Part shown: positions 44,775 to 55,894 of the stretch, piece by piece
Layout of the letters: every line of letters starts with the position of its first letter
Numbering within the stretch: the stretch's first letter is position 1
Assembly (NCBI RefSeq): GCF_014201835.1
Contig: NZ_JACHFH010000008.1
Span: forward strand, 1-64,000
Length of the DNA: 64,000 bases
Direction of reading: 5' to 3'
Origin: Pectinatus brassicae
Lineage (GTDB): Bacteria > Bacillota > Negativicutes > Selenomonadales > Selenomonadaceae
Translations under genes and position numbers: made by a program
The notes under the pieces: model-generated
The model's database searches: none
What the model was told of the DNA's origin: nothing
Seen by the model: only the letters and a program-made list of their open reading frames with translations

Positions 44775-45614
44775 GTGGCAATAAAAAAATTCAAACCATA
44801 TTCCCCAGGTAGAAGATTTATGACTGTTTCTGCTTTTGAGGAAATTACAACTGATAAACCAGAAAAATCTTTAACCGAAAGCTTAATGAAAAAAGGCGGC
44901 CGTAATATGCAGGGTCGTTTAACAGTAAGACATCAAGGCGGCGGACATAAACGTCTTTATCGTATAATTGATTTTAAACGTAATAAAGATTCCGTTCCAG
45001 CACGTGTAACTACAATCGAATACGATCCTAACCGTAGTGCTCGTATTGCGTTACTTAGCTATGCTGATGGTGAAAAACGCTATATTTTAGCTCCTAATGG
45101 CTTAAAAGTAGGCGATACTGTAGTATCAGGTCCTGATGCTGATATCAAGACAGGTAATGCTCTTCCATTGGTAAACATTCCTGTAGGTGTAATGATTCAT
45201 AACATCGAACTTAAAATCGGTAAAGGCGGACAGTTAGTTCGTTCCGCAGGAACTTCTGCACAGCTTATGGCTAAAGAAGGCAACTATGCACTTTTACGTA
45301 TGCCGTCAGGAGAACTTCGTAAAGTTCATGTAAACTGCCGTGCTACAATTGGTCAGATTGGTAACCTTGATCATGAAAACATTTCTATTGGTAAAGCAGG
45401 TCGTTCCCGCTGGCTTGGTATTCGCCCAGCTAACCGTGGTGTTGTAATGAATCCTTGCGATCATCCACATGGTGGTGGTGAAGGTAAAAGCCCAGTCGGC
45501 CGTAAACATCCTGTTACTAAATGGGGTAAATGTGCAATGGGTGCTAAAACACGTCGTAAGAAGCCTTCTGATAAACTTATTGTTAGACGTCGTGCAAATC
45601 GTCGCCAGAAATAA
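44775..45614 (+). CDS. rplB: 50S ribosomal protein L2
   Basis: 279 residues. [48 protein letters not shown] with the conserved histidine near the peptidyl-transferase centre. GTG start with GGAGG. Confidence 0.98.
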   Translation: MAIKKFKPYSPGRRFMTVSAFEEITTDKPEKSLTESLMKKGGRNMQGRLTVRHQGGGHKRLYRIIDFKRNKDSVPARVTTIEYDPNRSARIALLSYADGEKRYILAPNGLKVGDTVVSGPDADIKTGNALPLVNIPVGVMIHNIELKIGKGGQLVRSAGTSAQLMAKEGNYALLRMPSGELRKVHVNCRATIGQIGNLDHENISIGKAGRSRWLGIRPANRGVVMNPCDHPHGGGEGKSPVGRKHPVTKWGKCAMGAKTRRKKPSDKLIVRRRANRRQK

Positions 45615-45656
45615 TAAACTGTAATAGGTATTAGATGGCTGAAAGGAGGATTTATC

Positions 45657-45938
45657 TTGTCAAGATCCATAAAAAAAGGACCTTACGTCCATGAAAGCAT
45701 CGTTAAAAAAATTGGTGCAATGAACGAAGCTAATGAAAAGAAAGTTATTAAAACCTGGTCAAGAAGCTCAACAATCCTGCCAGACTTTTTAGGACATACA
45801 ATTGCTGTGCATGATGGTCGCAAACATGTGCCAGTATTTATAACTGAAGATATGGTTGGTCATAAATTAGGCGAATTCGCACCTACACGTACCTTTAAAG
45901 GTCATGGCGGCGAAGAACGCAAAACCAGCTTAAAATAA
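45657..45938 (+). CDS. rpsS: 30S ribosomal protein S19
   Basis: 93 residues, [18 protein letters not shown] then [20 protein letters not shown] and the [13 protein letters not shown] end. TTG start with GGAGG. Confidence 0.98.
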   Translation: MSRSIKKGPYVHESIVKKIGAMNEANEKKVIKTWSRSSTILPDFLGHTIAVHDGRKHVPVFITEDMVGHKLGEFAPTRTFKGHGGEERKTSLK

Positions 45939-45959
45939 TTGCCGAAAGGAGGAACTTTA

Positions 45960-46292
45960 GTGGAAGCTAAGGCAGTAGCGAAATATATTCGAATTGCTCC
46001 GCGCAAAGCTCGTGTGGTTATTGACCTCATTCGCGGCAAAAATGTGGCGGAAGCCTTTGCAATTTTAAAATTTACACCGAAAGCAGGAGCTGACGTAGTA
46101 AATAAAGTTTTAAAATCAGCTGTAGCAAATGCTGAAAACAACTTTGACATGAATGGTGATGCACTTTATGTAGCAGAAGCATTTGTAGATCAGGGACCTA
46201 CATTAAAAAGAATCCATCCGCGTTCTCGTGGACAGGCATTCAAAATTTTAAAACGTACCTCACATGTTACAGTTGTAGTAAAAGAAAGATAA
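45960..46292 (+). CDS. rplV: 50S ribosomal protein L22
   Basis: 110 residues from GTG 45960; the in-frame TTG at 45939 lies before the GGAGG site and is not the start. [19 protein letters not shown] and the beta-hairpin that lines the tunnel, [16 protein letters not shown]. The tip of this loop is a known macrolide site. Confidence 0.97.
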   Translation: MEAKAVAKYIRIAPRKARVVIDLIRGKNVAEAFAILKFTPKAGADVVNKVLKSAVANAENNFDMNGDALYVAEAFVDQGPTLKRIHPRSRGQAFKILKRTSHVTVVVKER

Positions 46293-46308
46293 AAAGGAGG
46301 CAATAGAT

Positions 46309-46980
46309 TTGGGTCAGAAAGTTAATCCACATGGTATACGTCTTGGCATAGTTAAAACATGGGATGCAAAATGGTATGCTGACAAAGATTACGCAGCTAA
46401 CTTATACGAAGATATAAAAATTCGTGAATTTCTACAACAGAGCCTTCAACAATCGGGTGTATCACGAATTGAAACTGAACGTTCTAAAAATCGCCTTAAA
46501 TTGACAATTCATACAGCTAAACCAGGTATGGTAATTGGTCGCGGTGGTTCAGGAATTGAACAGATTAAAAAAGATTTGAAGAAATTCACATCTAAGCATG
46601 TTGATATCAACATTGCTGAAATTAAACAACCAGATATGGATGCAACACTTGTTGCTCAAAATATCGCATCACAGCTTGAACGTCGTATAGCTTTCCGCCG
46701 TGCAATGAAACAAGCTGTAGGTCGCACAATTCGCTTTGGAGCTAAAGGTATAAAAATTACCGTTGGCGGTCGTCTTGGCGGCGCTGAAATCGCTAGAAGT
46801 GAATCTTGTCGTGAAGGAAGTATTCCACTTCACACTTTAAGAGCTGATATCGATTATGGAACAGCAGAAGCTCATACTACTTATGGTCGTATCGGCGTAA
46901 AAGTATGGATCTTCAAAGGCGAAATCCTTCCAGAAAAGAAACAGCTGGTAAAAGCTGTGGCTGAAGGGAGCGAAGCTTAA
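46309..46980 (+). CDS. rpsC: 30S ribosomal protein S3
   Basis: 223 residues with a KH domain ([18 protein letters not shown]) at the mRNA entry. [18 protein letters not shown] at the start. TTG start with GGAGG. The stop overlaps the rplP start. Confidence 0.98.
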   Translation: MGQKVNPHGIRLGIVKTWDAKWYADKDYAANLYEDIKIREFLQQSLQQSGVSRIETERSKNRLKLTIHTAKPGMVIGRGGSGIEQIKKDLKKFTSKHVDINIAEIKQPDMDATLVAQNIASQLERRIAFRRAMKQAVGRTIRFGAKGIKITVGGRLGGAEIARSESCREGSIPLHTLRADIDYGTAEAHTTYGRIGVKVWIFKGEILPEKKQLVKAVAEGSEA

Positions 46981-47420
46981 TGTTAATTCCAAAAAGAACA
47001 AAATTCCGTAAACAGTTTCGTGGCAGAATGAAGGGCCAAGCAAATCGCGGCAATAAAGTATCACATGGTGAATTCGGCCTTCAGGCTCTTGAACCATCAT
47101 GGATTACCAACCGTCAGATCGAAGCTGCTCGTATTGCTATGACTCGTTATATCAAACGTGGTGGTCAGGTTTGGATTAAAATATTCCCTGATAAACCAGT
47201 AACTGCAAAACCTGCTGAAACTCGTATGGGTAAAGGTAAAGGGGCTCCAGAATACTGGGTAGCAGTAGTAAAACCTGGTCGTATCATGTTTGAAATGGGC
47301 GGTGTGACTGAAGAAGTAGCTAAAGAAGCTATGCGTCTTGCAGCTCATAAATTGCCTATTAAAACAAAATTTGTAAAACGTGAACAAAAGCAAGAAGGCG
47401 GTGAAGTAAATGAAGGTTAA
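46980..47420 (+). CDS. rplP: 50S ribosomal protein L16
   Basis: 146 residues, [18 protein letters not shown] and [20 protein letters not shown]. It helps position the A-site tRNA. Starts within the rpsC stop; the last residues, a Lys/Glu-rich tail, overlap rpmC by 11 bases. Confidence 0.98.
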   Translation: MLIPKRTKFRKQFRGRMKGQANRGNKVSHGEFGLQALEPSWITNRQIEAARIAMTRYIKRGGQVWIKIFPDKPVTAKPAETRMGKGKGAPEYWVAVVKPGRIMFEMGGVTEEVAKEAMRLAAHKLPIKTKFVKREQKQEGGEVNEG

Positions 47421-47610
47421 TGACATACGTGATATGAGTGACGGCGAACTTAACCAGAAACTTGCTTCACTTAAAGAAGAGCTCTTCAATTTAAGATTTC
47501 AGCTTGCCACTGGCCAGCTAGAAAATCCTATGCGTATCAAGGATATAAAGAAAACAATCGCTCGGATTAAAACAATTCAGCGCGAACAAGAATTAAAAGC
47601 TAATGCTTGA
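47410..47610 (+). CDS. rpmC: 50S ribosomal protein L29
   Basis: 66 residues, two helices: [20 protein letters not shown] then [17 protein letters not shown]. Near the tunnel exit, beside L23. The start lies inside the end of rplP. Confidence 0.96.
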   Translation: MKVNDIRDMSDGELNQKLASLKEELFNLRFQLATGQLENPMRIKDIKKTIARIKTIQREQELKANA

Positions 47611-47641
47611 TAAAGATATGCATAAGGAAGGAGGCTCTTTT

Positions 47642-47899
47642 ATGAGTGAAAGAAATGAACGCAAGACTAAAATTGGTAAAGTCGTAAGTGATAAAATGGA
47701 CAAAACTGTTGTAGTTGCTGTAGAAGATTTGGAACAGCATCCACTTTACAAAAAACTTGTAAAAAAGACAGTAAAATTTAAAGCTCATGATGAAAACAAC
47801 GATGCCCATATCGGCGATACCGTTTCTCTCATGGAAACACGCCCGTTATCTAAAGATAAACGTTGGAGAGTCGTTAAAATTCTTGAAAGAGCAAAATGA
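47642..47899 (+). CDS. rpsQ: 30S ribosomal protein S17
   Basis: 85 residues from ATG 47642, with GGAGG upstream; a longer frame from 47603 is rejected because it overlaps rpmC and bypasses this site. [21 protein letters not shown] is typical, an OB-fold RNA binder. Confidence 0.97.
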   Translation: MSERNERKTKIGKVVSDKMDKTVVVAVEDLEQHPLYKKLVKKTVKFKAHDENNDAHIGDTVSLMETRPLSKDKRWRVVKILERAK

Positions 47900-47937
47900 T
47901 TTAAAGCCCAAGGATTTTAATAAAGGAGGTAAAGCAA

Positions 47938-48306
47938 TTGATCCAACAACAGACTATGCTAAATGTTGGTGATAACACTGGCGCAAAGGAAATTATGTGC
48001 ATACGTGTTATGGGTGGTTCTTATCGTAAATATGCCAATGTTGGCGATATTATCGTAGCTGCGGTAAAAGCTGCTTCTCCCGGTGGAATGGTCAAAAAGG
48101 GTGAAGTTGTAAAAGCTGTAGTTGTACGTACTAAAAAAGGCTCAAGAAGACAGGATGGATCTTATATCCGTTTTGATGAAAATGCAGCTGTAATTATAAA
48201 AGATGATAAAACCCCAAAAGGCACTCGTATTTTTGGGCCTGTAGCCAGAGAACTGCGTGACAAATCATTCATGAAGATCATCTCATTGGCTCCAGAAGTA
48301 CTCTAA
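47938..48306 (+). CDS. rplN: 50S ribosomal protein L14
   Basis: 122 residues, [20 protein letters not shown] then [16 protein letters not shown] and [26 protein letters not shown] start with GGAGG. It bridges to 16S rRNA. Confidence 0.98.
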   Translation: MIQQQTMLNVGDNTGAKEIMCIRVMGGSYRKYANVGDIIVAAVKAASPGGMVKKGEVVKAVVVRTKKGSRRQDGSYIRFDENAAVIIKDDKTPKGTRIFGPVARELRDKSFMKIISLAPEVL

Positions 48307-48325
48307 CGGATAGGAGGTGCAAATT

Positions 48326-48658
48326 TTGTCACAATATAAATTAAAAATTAAAAAAGATGATACAGTTGTTGTATTATCTGGTAAAGACAAAGGCAAACAA
48401 GGTAAAGTTTTAAAAGCAATGCCTAAAAAAGATAAGGTTATCGTTGAAGGTATGAACAAAGTAAAACGTCATACTAAACCTAATCAAAATGCTCCTAAAG
48501 GCGGTATTATTCCTAAAGAAGCACCTATGTATGCAGCTAAAGTTATGGTTGTATGCCCGGCATGCTCCAAACCGACCCGTGTTGCTAAAAAAGACGTAAA
48601 CGGTAAAATGGTTCGTGTTTGCAAAAAATGCGGCGAACTTTTAGACCAAGCAAAATAA
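48326..48658 (+). CDS. rplX: 50S ribosomal protein L24
   Basis: 110 residues from TTG 48326 with AGGAGGTG nine bases upstream. KIKKDDTVVVLSGKDKGKQG is the KOW motif. A CPACSKPTRV...CKKCGE zinc-like pair of CxxC motifs is present near the C-terminus. It starts 50S assembly. Confidence 0.97.
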   Translation: MSQYKLKIKKDDTVVVLSGKDKGKQGKVLKAMPKKDKVIVEGMNKVKRHTKPNQNAPKGGIIPKEAPMYAAKVMVVCPACSKPTRVAKKDVNGKMVRVCKKCGELLDQAK

Positions 48659-48676
48659 TAAGGGAAGGAGGAAATA

Positions 48677-49219
48677 TTGGTGGATAGATTGCAGGAAAAA
48701 TATTTAAAAGAAGTAGTTCCGGCTTTAACCGAAAAATTCGGTTATAAAAATGTTATGCAATTACCTAAAGTTGAAAAGATCATCATCAACATGGGTGTAG
48801 GCGAAGCTGTTGGTAACTCCAAAGCTCTTGATGCCGCAGTTAAAGACATGACTATAATTGCAGGACAAAAACCTATATTAACAAAAGCTAAAAAATCTTT
48901 GGCAGCATGGAAATTACGTGCTGGTATGCCGATTGGCTGTAAAGTTACATTACGTGGTTCACGTATGCAGCAGTTTTTGGATAAATTCATGAATATCGCA
49001 TTACCGCGTGTTCGCGATTTCCGTGGTGTAAATGGAAATGCATTTGATGGACGTGGTAATTATTCCATAGGATTAAAAGAACAATTAATTTTCCCGGAAA
49101 TTGAATTTGATGAAATTGATAAAGTCCGTGGTATGAATATTATTGTTGTAACAACGGCTAAGACTGACGAAGAGGCTAAAGAACTTCTCCGCCTTTTGGG
49201 AATGCCGTTCAGTGCATAA
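48677..49219 (+). CDS. rplE: 50S ribosomal protein L5
   Basis: 180 residues, [40 protein letters not shown]. It binds 5S rRNA. The start is TTG 48677 or GTG 48680; both suit the GGAGG site. Confidence 0.97.
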   Translation: MVDRLQEKYLKEVVPALTEKFGYKNVMQLPKVEKIIINMGVGEAVGNSKALDAAVKDMTIIAGQKPILTKAKKSLAAWKLRAGMPIGCKVTLRGSRMQQFLDKFMNIALPRVRDFRGVNGNAFDGRGNYSIGLKEQLIFPEIEFDEIDKVRGMNIIVVTTAKTDEEAKELLRLLGMPFSA

Positions 49220-49239
49220 AAAGAGGAGGTAAGTTTTTA

Positions 49240-49425
49240 ATGGCCAAAAAGGCATTGATTGAAAAATGGAGTCAAGAACCTAAATACAAAGTTCGTAGTT
49301 ATAATAGATGTAAAATTTGTGGCCGTCCACACGGTTATATGCGTAAATTTGATATGTGCCGTATTTGTTTTAGAGAACAAGCTTACAAAGGCGCAATCCC
49401 TGGCATAACTAAAGCCAGCTGGTAA
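49240..49425 (+). CDS. rpsZ: 30S ribosomal protein S14, zinc type
   Basis: 61 residues with all four zinc cysteines (CKIC and CRIC), the short C+ paralogue type. GGAGGTAA upstream of the ATG. Confidence 0.98.
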   Translation: MAKKALIEKWSQEPKYKVRSYNRCKICGRPHGYMRKFDMCRICFREQAYKGAIPGITKASW

Positions 49426-49453
49426 CTTAGAAAGAAAGGAGGATATCGATTTT

Positions 49454-49852
49454 ATGGGAATGACTGATCCGATTGCAGATATGCTTACACGTTTGCGCAA
49501 TGCAAACTCTGTTTTACATGATAAAGTTGAGATCCCTGGTTCTAATATCAAAAGAGCTATTGCTGACGTTTTAAAAGAAGAAGGGTTCATTAAAGACTAT
49601 AATTTCACTAAAGATAGTAAACAAGGTGTTATCACTATCAAATTGAAATATGGCGCTAATGATGAACAAGTAATCACTGGTTTAAAACGTATCTCCCGTC
49701 CTGGTCTTCGTGCTTATGTTAACAAAGATCAGATACCTCGCGTGTTAGGTGGTCTTGGTATCGCTATAATATCTACTTCTAAAGGTATTATGAGTGATAA
49801 AAAGGCTCGCAGCGCTGGTGTTGGCGGCGAAGTATTAGCTTATGTATGGTAA
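49454..49852 (+). CDS. rpsH: 30S ribosomal protein S8
   Basis: 132 residues. [16 protein letters not shown] at the start and [11 protein letters not shown] at the end. It binds helix 21 of 16S rRNA and in E. coli represses the spc operon. Confidence 0.98.
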   Translation: MGMTDPIADMLTRLRNANSVLHDKVEIPGSNIKRAIADVLKEEGFIKDYNFTKDSKQGVITIKLKYGANDEQVITGLKRISRPGLRAYVNKDQIPRVLGGLGIAIISTSKGIMSDKKARSAGVGGEVLAYVW

Positions 49853-49876
49853 TCTTTAGAACTAGGAGGTGTACAA

Positions 49877-50422
49877 ATGTCAAGAATAGGTAGAGCACCT
49901 ATCGAGCTTCCTGCTGGCGTTACAGTTACAGTTGATGAAAAAAATCACGTAGTTGTAAAAGGACCAAAAGGCGAATTAGCTCGTACGTGCCATGAAGATA
50001 TAAAAATAGTAGTTGAAGGAAATGTTGTCACTGTACAGCGCCCTTCTGACGATAAAAAACATAGAGCATTACACGGCCTTACCCGCAGTCTTGTAAATAA
50101 CATGGTTGTTGGCGTAACCGATGGTTTCACAAAAAATCTTGAAATCAATGGTGTTGGTTATAGAGCAACACAGCAGGGCAAAAATCTTAATCTCGCATTA
50201 GGTTTTTCACATCCTGTAGTTGTTGAGCCACCAGCAGGTATAACCATTACTGCTCCAGCTCCGAACAAAATCGTTGTTTCCGGCATCGATAAAGAAATGG
50301 TCGGCGAAGTAGCTGCGAAAATTCGCGCTTACAGAGAACCTGAACCTTATAAAGGTAAGGGTATTAAATATGAAAATGAACATATTCGTCGCAAAGTCGG
50401 TAAAGCCGGCAAAGCTAAATGA
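49877..50422 (+). CDS. rplF: 50S ribosomal protein L6
   Basis: 181 residues, [39 protein letters not shown], and the [20 protein letters not shown] end. It lies at the base of the factor-binding stalk. Confidence 0.98.
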   Translation: MSRIGRAPIELPAGVTVTVDEKNHVVVKGPKGELARTCHEDIKIVVEGNVVTVQRPSDDKKHRALHGLTRSLVNNMVVGVTDGFTKNLEINGVGYRATQQGKNLNLALGFSHPVVVEPPAGITITAPAPNKIVVSGIDKEMVGEVAAKIRAYREPEPYKGKGIKYENEHIRRKVGKAGKAK

Positions 50423-50448
50423 TTTTTTAAGAGAAAGGAGCAATTGAC

Positions 50449-50808
50449 GTGTTTAACAAGCAGGATAAAAACAAAGCTCGTCAAAAGCGTCATTTACGTG
50501 TGCGCAATCATGTGGCCGGTACGGCAGAAAGACCACGCTTGAATGTGTTCCGCAGCCTTAGCAATATTTATGCTCAGGTAATTGATGACGTTAATGGTAT
50601 TACAATTGCAGCAGCTAGTACAAAAGATAAATCTTTTGAAGGATACGGCGGAAACGTTGCAGCTGCTAAAATAGTAGGAACTGCAGTAGCAAAAGCTGCT
50701 GTTGAAAAAGGTATCACAGAAGTTGTGTTTGATCGCGGTGGTTATTTATATCATGGTCGTATTGCAGCCTTGGCTGACGCAGCTCGTGAAGCAGGACTTA
50801 AATTCTAA
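50449..50808 (+). CDS. rplR: 50S ribosomal protein L18
   Basis: 119 residues, [40 protein letters not shown]. It binds 5S rRNA with L5. GTG start with AAAGGAG. Confidence 0.98.
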   Translation: MFNKQDKNKARQKRHLRVRNHVAGTAERPRLNVFRSLSNIYAQVIDDVNGITIAAASTKDKSFEGYGGNVAAAKIVGTAVAKAAVEKGITEVVFDRGGYLYHGRIAALADAAREAGLKF

Positions 50809-50831
50809 TATATGGAACAGGAGGTTAATTA

Positions 50832-51332
50832 ATGGCCAGAATAGATGCTAATGCGCTTGAATTACAAGAAAAAGTCGTATATATAAATCGCGTAGCTAAA
50901 GTTGTAAAAGGCGGTCGTCGTTTTTCTTTTAGTGCTTTGGTTGTTGTCGGTGACAAGAACGGTCATGTTGGTGCAGGACTTGGTAAAGCCAGCGAAGTAC
51001 CAGAAGCAATCAGAAAAGGCATTGAAGATGCAAAGAAAAATTTAATAGAAGTATCATTAGTTGAAAAAACTATACCGCATCAGATTACAGGTATTTTTGG
51101 TGCAGGTAAAGTTCTTTTAAAACCAGCAGCAAAAGGTACTGGTGTTATTGCCGGCGGACCTGCTCGTGCAGTATTAGAATTAAGCGGTATCGGTGATATC
51201 TTAACAAAATCACTTGGTTCTTCTAATCCTAACAATATGGTACGTGCTACAATTCGTGGCTTGAGCCAGCTTAAAAAAGCAGAAACAGTTGCTCAATTAC
51301 GTGGCAAAACTGTTCAGGAACTTTTGGGTTAA
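50832..51332 (+). CDS. rpsE: 30S ribosomal protein S5
   Basis: 166 residues, [40 protein letters not shown]. Important for decoding accuracy, binds the neck of the 30S subunit. GGAGG upstream. Confidence 0.98.
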   Translation: MARIDANALELQEKVVYINRVAKVVKGGRRFSFSALVVVGDKNGHVGAGLGKASEVPEAIRKGIEDAKKNLIEVSLVEKTIPHQITGIFGAGKVLLKPAAKGTGVIAGGPARAVLELSGIGDILTKSLGSSNPNNMVRATIRGLSQLKKAETVAQLRGKTVQELLG

Positions 51333-51345
51333 GGAGGTTATTTCA

Positions 51346-51531
51346 ATGGCAAAACTGAAAGTTACTCTTACCCGCAGTCTTATTGGTTATCCGCAGGATC
51401 AACGCGATACCGTTAAGGCTTTAGGCTTGAAGAAAACAAATTCTGTAGTAGAAAAAGAAGACAATCCAGCTATTCGCGGAATGCTTCATAAAATAGAACA
51501 TCTCGTAACAGTAGAAGAAATAAACGCATAA
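51346..51531 (+). CDS. rpmD: 50S ribosomal protein L30
   Basis: 61 residues from ATG 51346, after AAGGAGG; longer frames overlap rps[21 protein letters not shown] and [15 protein letters not shown]. Confidence 0.97.
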   Translation: MAKLKVTLTRSLIGYPQDQRDTVKALGLKKTNSVVEKEDNPAIRGMLHKIEHLVTVEEINA

Positions 51532-51555
51532 TAAAGAAGGGGGTGCCAGTTGACG

Positions 51556-51996
51556 ATGAAATTACATGAATTGGCTCCGGCTCCGGGATCGAAAAAAACA
51601 CGTACACGTGTAGGACGCGGTCTTGGTTCTGGTTTAGGCAAAACTTCTGGACGTGGTCAAAAAGGTCAGAACTCCCGCTCCGGCGGCGGCGTTCGTACCG
51701 GTTTTGAAGGCGGTCAGATGCCATTATATCGCAGATTACCAAAACGCGGTTTCAAAAATATTTATGCTAAAGAATATGCAGAAGTTAATGTTTGTATGCT
51801 TGATCGTTTTGAAGACGGCAGCGTAGTTGATGCAGTTGCTTTAGTAGAATCCGGTATATTGAAAAACGTGCGCGATGGTATCCGTATTCTTGGTAATGGT
51901 GAAGTAACCAAAAAATTAACAGTTAAAGCTCAAGGCTTTACAAAAACTGCTGAAGAAAAAATTAAAGCAGCAGGCGGACAAATTGAGGTGATCTGA
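51556..51996 (+). CDS. rplO: 50S ribosomal protein L15
   Basis: 146 residues from ATG 51556 (TTG 51550 in frame is also possible). [41 protein letters not shown] late assembly protein. Directly before secY. Confidence 0.98.
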   Translation: MKLHELAPAPGSKKTRTRVGRGLGSGLGKTSGRGQKGQNSRSGGGVRTGFEGGQMPLYRRLPKRGFKNIYAKEYAEVNVCMLDRFEDGSVVDAVALVESGILKNVRDGIRILGNGEVTKKLTVKAQGFTKTAEEKIKAAGGQIEVI

Positions 51997-51997
51997 G

Positions 51998-53254
51998 TTG
52001 ATTTCAGCCCTTGGGAACATATTTAAAATTCCTGAATTACGGCAGAAAATCATCTTCACCTTAATAATGTTTGCAGTGTTCAGACTGGGAACGCATATCC
52101 CGGTACCTGGAGTAAATCCAGATACACTTGAACATCTTTTTAATAGTGGTAATTTATTTGGACTATTGGATTTGTTTTCCGGTGGTGCACTCAGTAAATT
52201 TTCCATATTTGCAATGAGTATAACGCCTTATATCAATGCTTCGATCATAATGCAGCTGTTGGCTGTCGTTATTCCTACTTTGGAAGATTGGTCCAAAGAA
52301 GGCGAAGAAGGTCAGAAAAAAACGACTAAGGTCACCCGTTATTTAACGGTTGTCCTTGCGTTTTTGCAGGCCATTGGTATGTCAATAGGCTTGAAAGCTG
52401 CTATAATAAATCCAAATCCAATATCCATCTTAATTATTGCAATCACATTAACAGCAGGAACTGTTTTTTTAATGTGGGTTGGTGAACAGATAACAGCCAA
52501 TGGTATAGGAAATGGTATTTCATTAATAATCTTTGCCGGCATCGTGGCAGCTTTGCCGCGTTCGTTGGGAACGATGTATAAATATCTTCAGGCAGGAACA
52601 ATAAATTATTTCAATGTAGTGTTGTTTATTATAATAGCACTTGCTATGGTAGTTTTTGTAATTGCTATCCAAGAGGGGCAACGCAGAGTGCCTATCTCTT
52701 ATACTAAAAGAGTTGTTGGAAATAGAACTTATGGTGGCAGATCTTCTTATATACCACTTAAGGTCAATCAGGCAGGAGTAATTCCAATTATCTTTGCCTC
52801 ATCATTATTGATGTTCCCGGCAACTATTGGACAGTTTGTGAGTGTTGGTTGGGTAAAAACCATTGCATCTTATTTTCAATGGGGTACACTTACTCATGCC
52901 ATAACATATACCCTGCTAATAATTTTCTTCACATATTTTTATACAGCTGTTACGTTTAAAATTCCAGATTTAGCTGATAATCTTAAAAAATATGGTGGCT
53001 TTGTTCCAGGAATAAGACCGGGACAAGATACGGCTGCTTATTTTGATAAGATTATGACCAGAATTACACTCGCTGGGGCAGTGTTCTTAGCTTTTATAGC
53101 AATATTGCCAATGGCAATTGGACATGCCACCCAGATTCAGGGGATATATTTTGGAGGAACGGCACTGCTTATCGTAGTAGGGGTTGCACTCGACACGATG
53201 AAACAGATTGAATCAATGGTAGTTATGCGTCACTATGAAGGCTTTATAAAGTAA
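51998..53254 (+). CDS. secY: Protein translocase subunit SecY
   Basis: 418 residues with ten membrane helices by eye, forming the Sec channel with SecE and SecG. Typical segments are RLGTHIPVPGVNP, FAMSITPYINASIIMQLLAV (plug and helix 2), and ISYTKRVVGNRTYGGRSSYIPLK (the cytosolic loop that contacts SecA and the ribosome). TTG start with GAGGTG, one base after the rplO stop, so translation is probably coupled. Confidence 0.98.
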   Translation: MISALGNIFKIPELRQKIIFTLIMFAVFRLGTHIPVPGVNPDTLEHLFNSGNLFGLLDLFSGGALSKFSIFAMSITPYINASIIMQLLAVVIPTLEDWSKEGEEGQKKTTKVTRYLTVVLAFLQAIGMSIGLKAAIINPNPISILIIAITLTAGTVFLMWVGEQITANGIGNGISLIIFAGIVAALPRSLGTMYKYLQAGTINYFNVVLFIIIALAMVVFVIAIQEGQRRVPISYTKRVVGNRTYGGRSSYIPLKVNQAGVIPIIFASSLLMFPATIGQFVSVGWVKTIASYFQWGTLTHAITYTLLIIFFTYFYTAVTFKIPDLADNLKKYGGFVPGIRPGQDTAAYFDKIMTRITLAGAVFLAFIAILPMAIGHATQIQGIYFGGTALLIVVGVALDTMKQIESMVVMRHYEGFIK

Positions 53255-53266
53255 GGAGAAATTATT

Positions 53267-53911
53267 ATGCATATATTGTTAATGGGACCTCCTGGTGCTG
53301 GTAAAGGCACACAGGCGGCAAAATTAGTAGAAGAATTTCAGATACCACATATTTCTACAGGTGACATGTTTAGGGCAGCAGTCAAAAATCAGACTGAACT
53401 TGGTAAAAAAGCAAAAGCTTGTATGGACCAAGGGCAGCTAGTGCCAGATGATGTAACAATTGGAATAGTAAAGGAACGCTTGTCAGAATCTGACTGTAAA
53501 ACAGGCTTTATTCTTGATGGTTTTCCTCGCACTGTGGAACAGGCTAAAGCGCTTGACAATATTGTTGCAGAATTAGGACTGGATCTTAACTGTGCATTAA
53601 ATATAAATGTACCATCAGCTGATCTTATTGAGAGAGCTGTGGGACGTCGTATTTGTAAAGCATGTGGTGCTACTTATCATATAAAATTTAAAGCGCCGAC
53701 AAAAGACGGCGTGTGCGATGCTTGTGGTGGCGAGCTTTATCAGCGTGCTGATGACAGCGAAGAAACTATGAAAAGTCGTTTGTCTGTTTATGATGGGCAG
53801 ACTAAACCGCTTATTGAGTACTATAAAAATGCTGGTTTATATAAAGAAGTTGACGGCAGACAGTCTATGGATAAGGTGTATAGTGATGTTGTGGCTGTAC
53901 TGCGCGGCTGA
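53267..53911 (+). CDS. adk: Adenylate kinase
   Basis: 214 residues, the long-lid form. P-loop [11 protein letters not shown]; lid with four zinc cysteines (CKACGATYH and CDACG), common in Firmicutes. Interconverts ATP, ADP and AMP. Normally map follows between adk and infA; here it is missing and only a 141-base spacer is found. Confidence 0.98.
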   Translation: MHILLMGPPGAGKGTQAAKLVEEFQIPHISTGDMFRAAVKNQTELGKKAKACMDQGQLVPDDVTIGIVKERLSESDCKTGFILDGFPRTVEQAKALDNIVAELGLDLNCALNINVPSADLIERAVGRRICKACGATYHIKFKAPTKDGVCDACGGELYQRADDSEETMKSRLSVYDGQTKPLIEYYKNAGLYKEVDGRQSMDKVYSDVVAVLRG

Positions 53912-54052
53912 TAAAATGAAAAAATTTGTGCCGGGCAGTACTATACTGCAAGGACTATTCATTGCAATAATGTTGGGCAAGGACGGTTCCTTGGAAAAAA
54001 GGTTGCCAGAATTTATATTTAGCCCAACCTTCATTTGAAAGGGAGCAGTTTC
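53912..54052 (+). other. adk-infA spacer with a long imperfect stem, no map gene
   Basis: GTTGGGC (about 53971) pairs with GCCCAAC (about 54022), with AAGGA / TCCTT inside. A 40-codon frame (53917-54039) has no family resemblance and no ribosome-binding site. Possibly a processing or regulatory structure. Confidence 0.5.
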
Positions 54053-54271
54053 ATGTCTAAACAAGATGTAATTGAAGTTGAAGGTAAAGTGCTTGAAGCA
54101 TTACCAAACGCAATGTTTCAGGTAGAACTGGAAAACGGCCATGTCGTTTTAGCTCATGTATCTGGGAAAATACGTATGAACTTCATACGCATATTGCCTG
54201 GAGATAAAGTTACAATAGAGCTTACGCCGTACGATCTCACGAGAGGTCGCATAACATATAGATTTAAATAA
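54053..54271 (+). CDS. infA: Translation initiation factor IF-1
   Basis: 72 residues from ATG 54053 after [28 protein letters not shown], then [19 protein letters not shown]: a single S1-like OB fold that binds the A site. Confidence 0.98.
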   Translation: MSKQDVIEVEGKVLEALPNAMFQVELENGHVVLAHVSGKIRMNFIRILPGDKVTIELTPYDLTRGRITYRFK

Positions 54272-54317
54272 GCGGCTTATCAGAGATTAAGGAATATTGC
54301 CGAAAGGAGTAATTGCA

Positions 54318-54431
54318 ATGAAAGTACGACCATCAGTAAAGAAAATTTGTGAAAAATGTAAAATTATAAAACGTAAAGGGCGCGTAATGGTCATTTGCGA
54401 AAACCCTAAACATAAACAAAAACAAGGATAA
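54318..54431 (+). CDS. rpmJ: 50S ribosomal protein L36
   Basis: 37 residues, [20 protein letters not shown] then [13 protein letters not shown]. The Zn-binding C-x2-C-x(12)-C-x4-H is intact. AAAGGAG lies before the ATG. Between infA and rpsM as usual. Confidence 0.97.
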   Translation: MKVRPSVKKICEKCKIIKRKGRVMVICENPKHKQKQG

Positions 54432-54449
54432 TAGGAGGTGTGTTGATAT

Positions 54450-54824
54450 ATGGCACGTATTGCTGGTGTAGATTTACCACGCGATAAACGAATGGAAGTT
54501 GCTTTGACTTATATTTTTGGTATTGGTCCAAAAACTTCCAATGACATTTTAGCTGTAACAGGAATCAATCCTGATACACGTTCTCGTGATTTAACTGAAG
54601 ATGAAGTAGCTAAATTACGTGAAGTTATTGAAAAAGACTATGTGGTAGAAGGTGACCTTCGTCGTGAAGTAGCACTTAATATCAAACGTCTAGTAGAAAT
54701 CGGCTGCTATCGTGGCAGACGTCATCGTTTCGGACTTCCTGTACGCGGACAGAACACTAAAAACAATGCTCGTACAAGAAAAGGTCCTAAGAAAACAATC
54801 ATGGGCAAAAAGAAAGACGCATAA
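54450..54824 (+). CDS. rpsM: 30S ribosomal protein S13
   Basis: 124 residues, [40 protein letters not shown]. Touches the P-site tRNA and bridges subunits. Confidence 0.98.
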   Translation: MARIAGVDLPRDKRMEVALTYIFGIGPKTSNDILAVTGINPDTRSRDLTEDEVAKLREVIEKDYVVEGDLRREVALNIKRLVEIGCYRGRRHRFGLPVRGQNTKNNARTRKGPKKTIMGKKKDA

Positions 54825-54836
54825 GGAGGGTTAGAA

Positions 54837-55223
54837 TTGCCAAGTAAATCTCGTCCAAAGAAAAAAGAACGTAAAAATATCGAATTTGGCGTAGCTCATA
54901 TTCGTTCAACATTTAATAATACAATTGTTACTATTGCTGATAGAAATGGTAATGCACTTTCTTGGGCAAGTGCTGGTGGCCTTGGTTTCAGAGGTTCCCG
55001 TAAAAGCACTCCATTTGCAGCTCAAATGGCAGCAGAAGTAGCAGCAAAAGCAGCTATGGAGCATGGTCTTAAACAAGTAGAAGTTTTTGTAAAAGGTCCT
55101 GGCGCTGGTCGTGAAGCAGCTATTCGTTCACTCCAAGCTACTGGTCTTGAAGTAAACATGATTAAAGACGTTACACCTATTCCACATAATGGATGTCGTC
55201 CACCAAAACGTAGAAGAGTCTAA
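54837..55223 (+). CDS. rpsK: 30S ribosomal protein S11
   Basis: 128 residues, [40 protein letters not shown], and the [12 protein letters not shown] end. TTG start with GGAGGG. Confidence 0.98.
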   Translation: MPSKSRPKKKERKNIEFGVAHIRSTFNNTIVTIADRNGNALSWASAGGLGFRGSRKSTPFAAQMAAEVAAKAAMEHGLKQVEVFVKGPGAGREAAIRSLQATGLEVNMIKDVTPIPHNGCRPPKRRRV

Positions 55224-55243
55224 TAGGAGGGAAGAATAGATAT

Positions 55244-55831
55244 ATGGCAATTGATAGAACACCATCGCTTAAAAGATGCCGTTCATTAGGTATTGAACCA
55301 GCTGTTGTTGGTCTTGGCAAAAGCTCCAAGCGCCAAATTAACCGCAGAACACGCAAAGTAAGCGAATACGGTATGCAGCTTAAAGAAAAACAAAAAGCAA
55401 AATTCATTTATGGCGTATTAGAAAAACAATTCCGTCGTTATTATGATACAGCTAAAAAAATGCAGGGTGTTACCGGTGAAAATCTTTTGATTTTACTGGA
55501 AAGACGTCTTGATAATGTAGTATACCGTTTAGGTCTTGCTAACACTCGTCGTCAGGCAAGACAATTAGTATCTCATGGACATATTACCGTTAACGGTAAA
55601 CGTCTTGATATACCTTCTGCATTAGTAAAAGCAACTGATGTTATCGGTGTAAGAGAATCCAGCCGTTCCAGCGAAGTTTTCAAAGCTATTGCTGAATCTG
55701 GCAACAACTTAAGCGTTCCAGCATGGATCAGCGCTGCTGAATTAAGCGGTACAGTTACAAGATTCCCTAATCGCGATGAAATCGATGTTCCAGTAGACGA
55801 ACAGGCTATCGTCGAATTGTACTCCAGATAA
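55244..55831 (+). CDS. rpsD: 30S ribosomal protein S4, short zinc-free type
   Basis: 195 residues, beginning [18 protein letters not shown] rather than the usual ARYxGPxCRLCRREG, with a single cysteine left, so no zinc site. The S4 RNA-binding domain is present ([35 protein letters not shown]). This N-terminus is characteristic of Negativicutes S4 as far as I recall. In E. coli S4 represses the alpha operon. Confidence 0.96.
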   Translation: MAIDRTPSLKRCRSLGIEPAVVGLGKSSKRQINRRTRKVSEYGMQLKEKQKAKFIYGVLEKQFRRYYDTAKKMQGVTGENLLILLERRLDNVVYRLGLANTRRQARQLVSHGHITVNGKRLDIPSALVKATDVIGVRESSRSSEVFKAIAESGNNLSVPAWISAAELSGTVTRFPNRDEIDVPVDEQAIVELYSR

Positions 55832-55894
55832 TAATATGTCACATTGGGCGTATGGTAGCACTTTTTGTGCATAGAATAAAGGAGGGGAACCTTA

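Noticed and set aside
53917-54039. 40-codon frame between adk and infA
   Set aside because: No ribosome-binding site, no recognisable family, and it lies over an inverted repeat.
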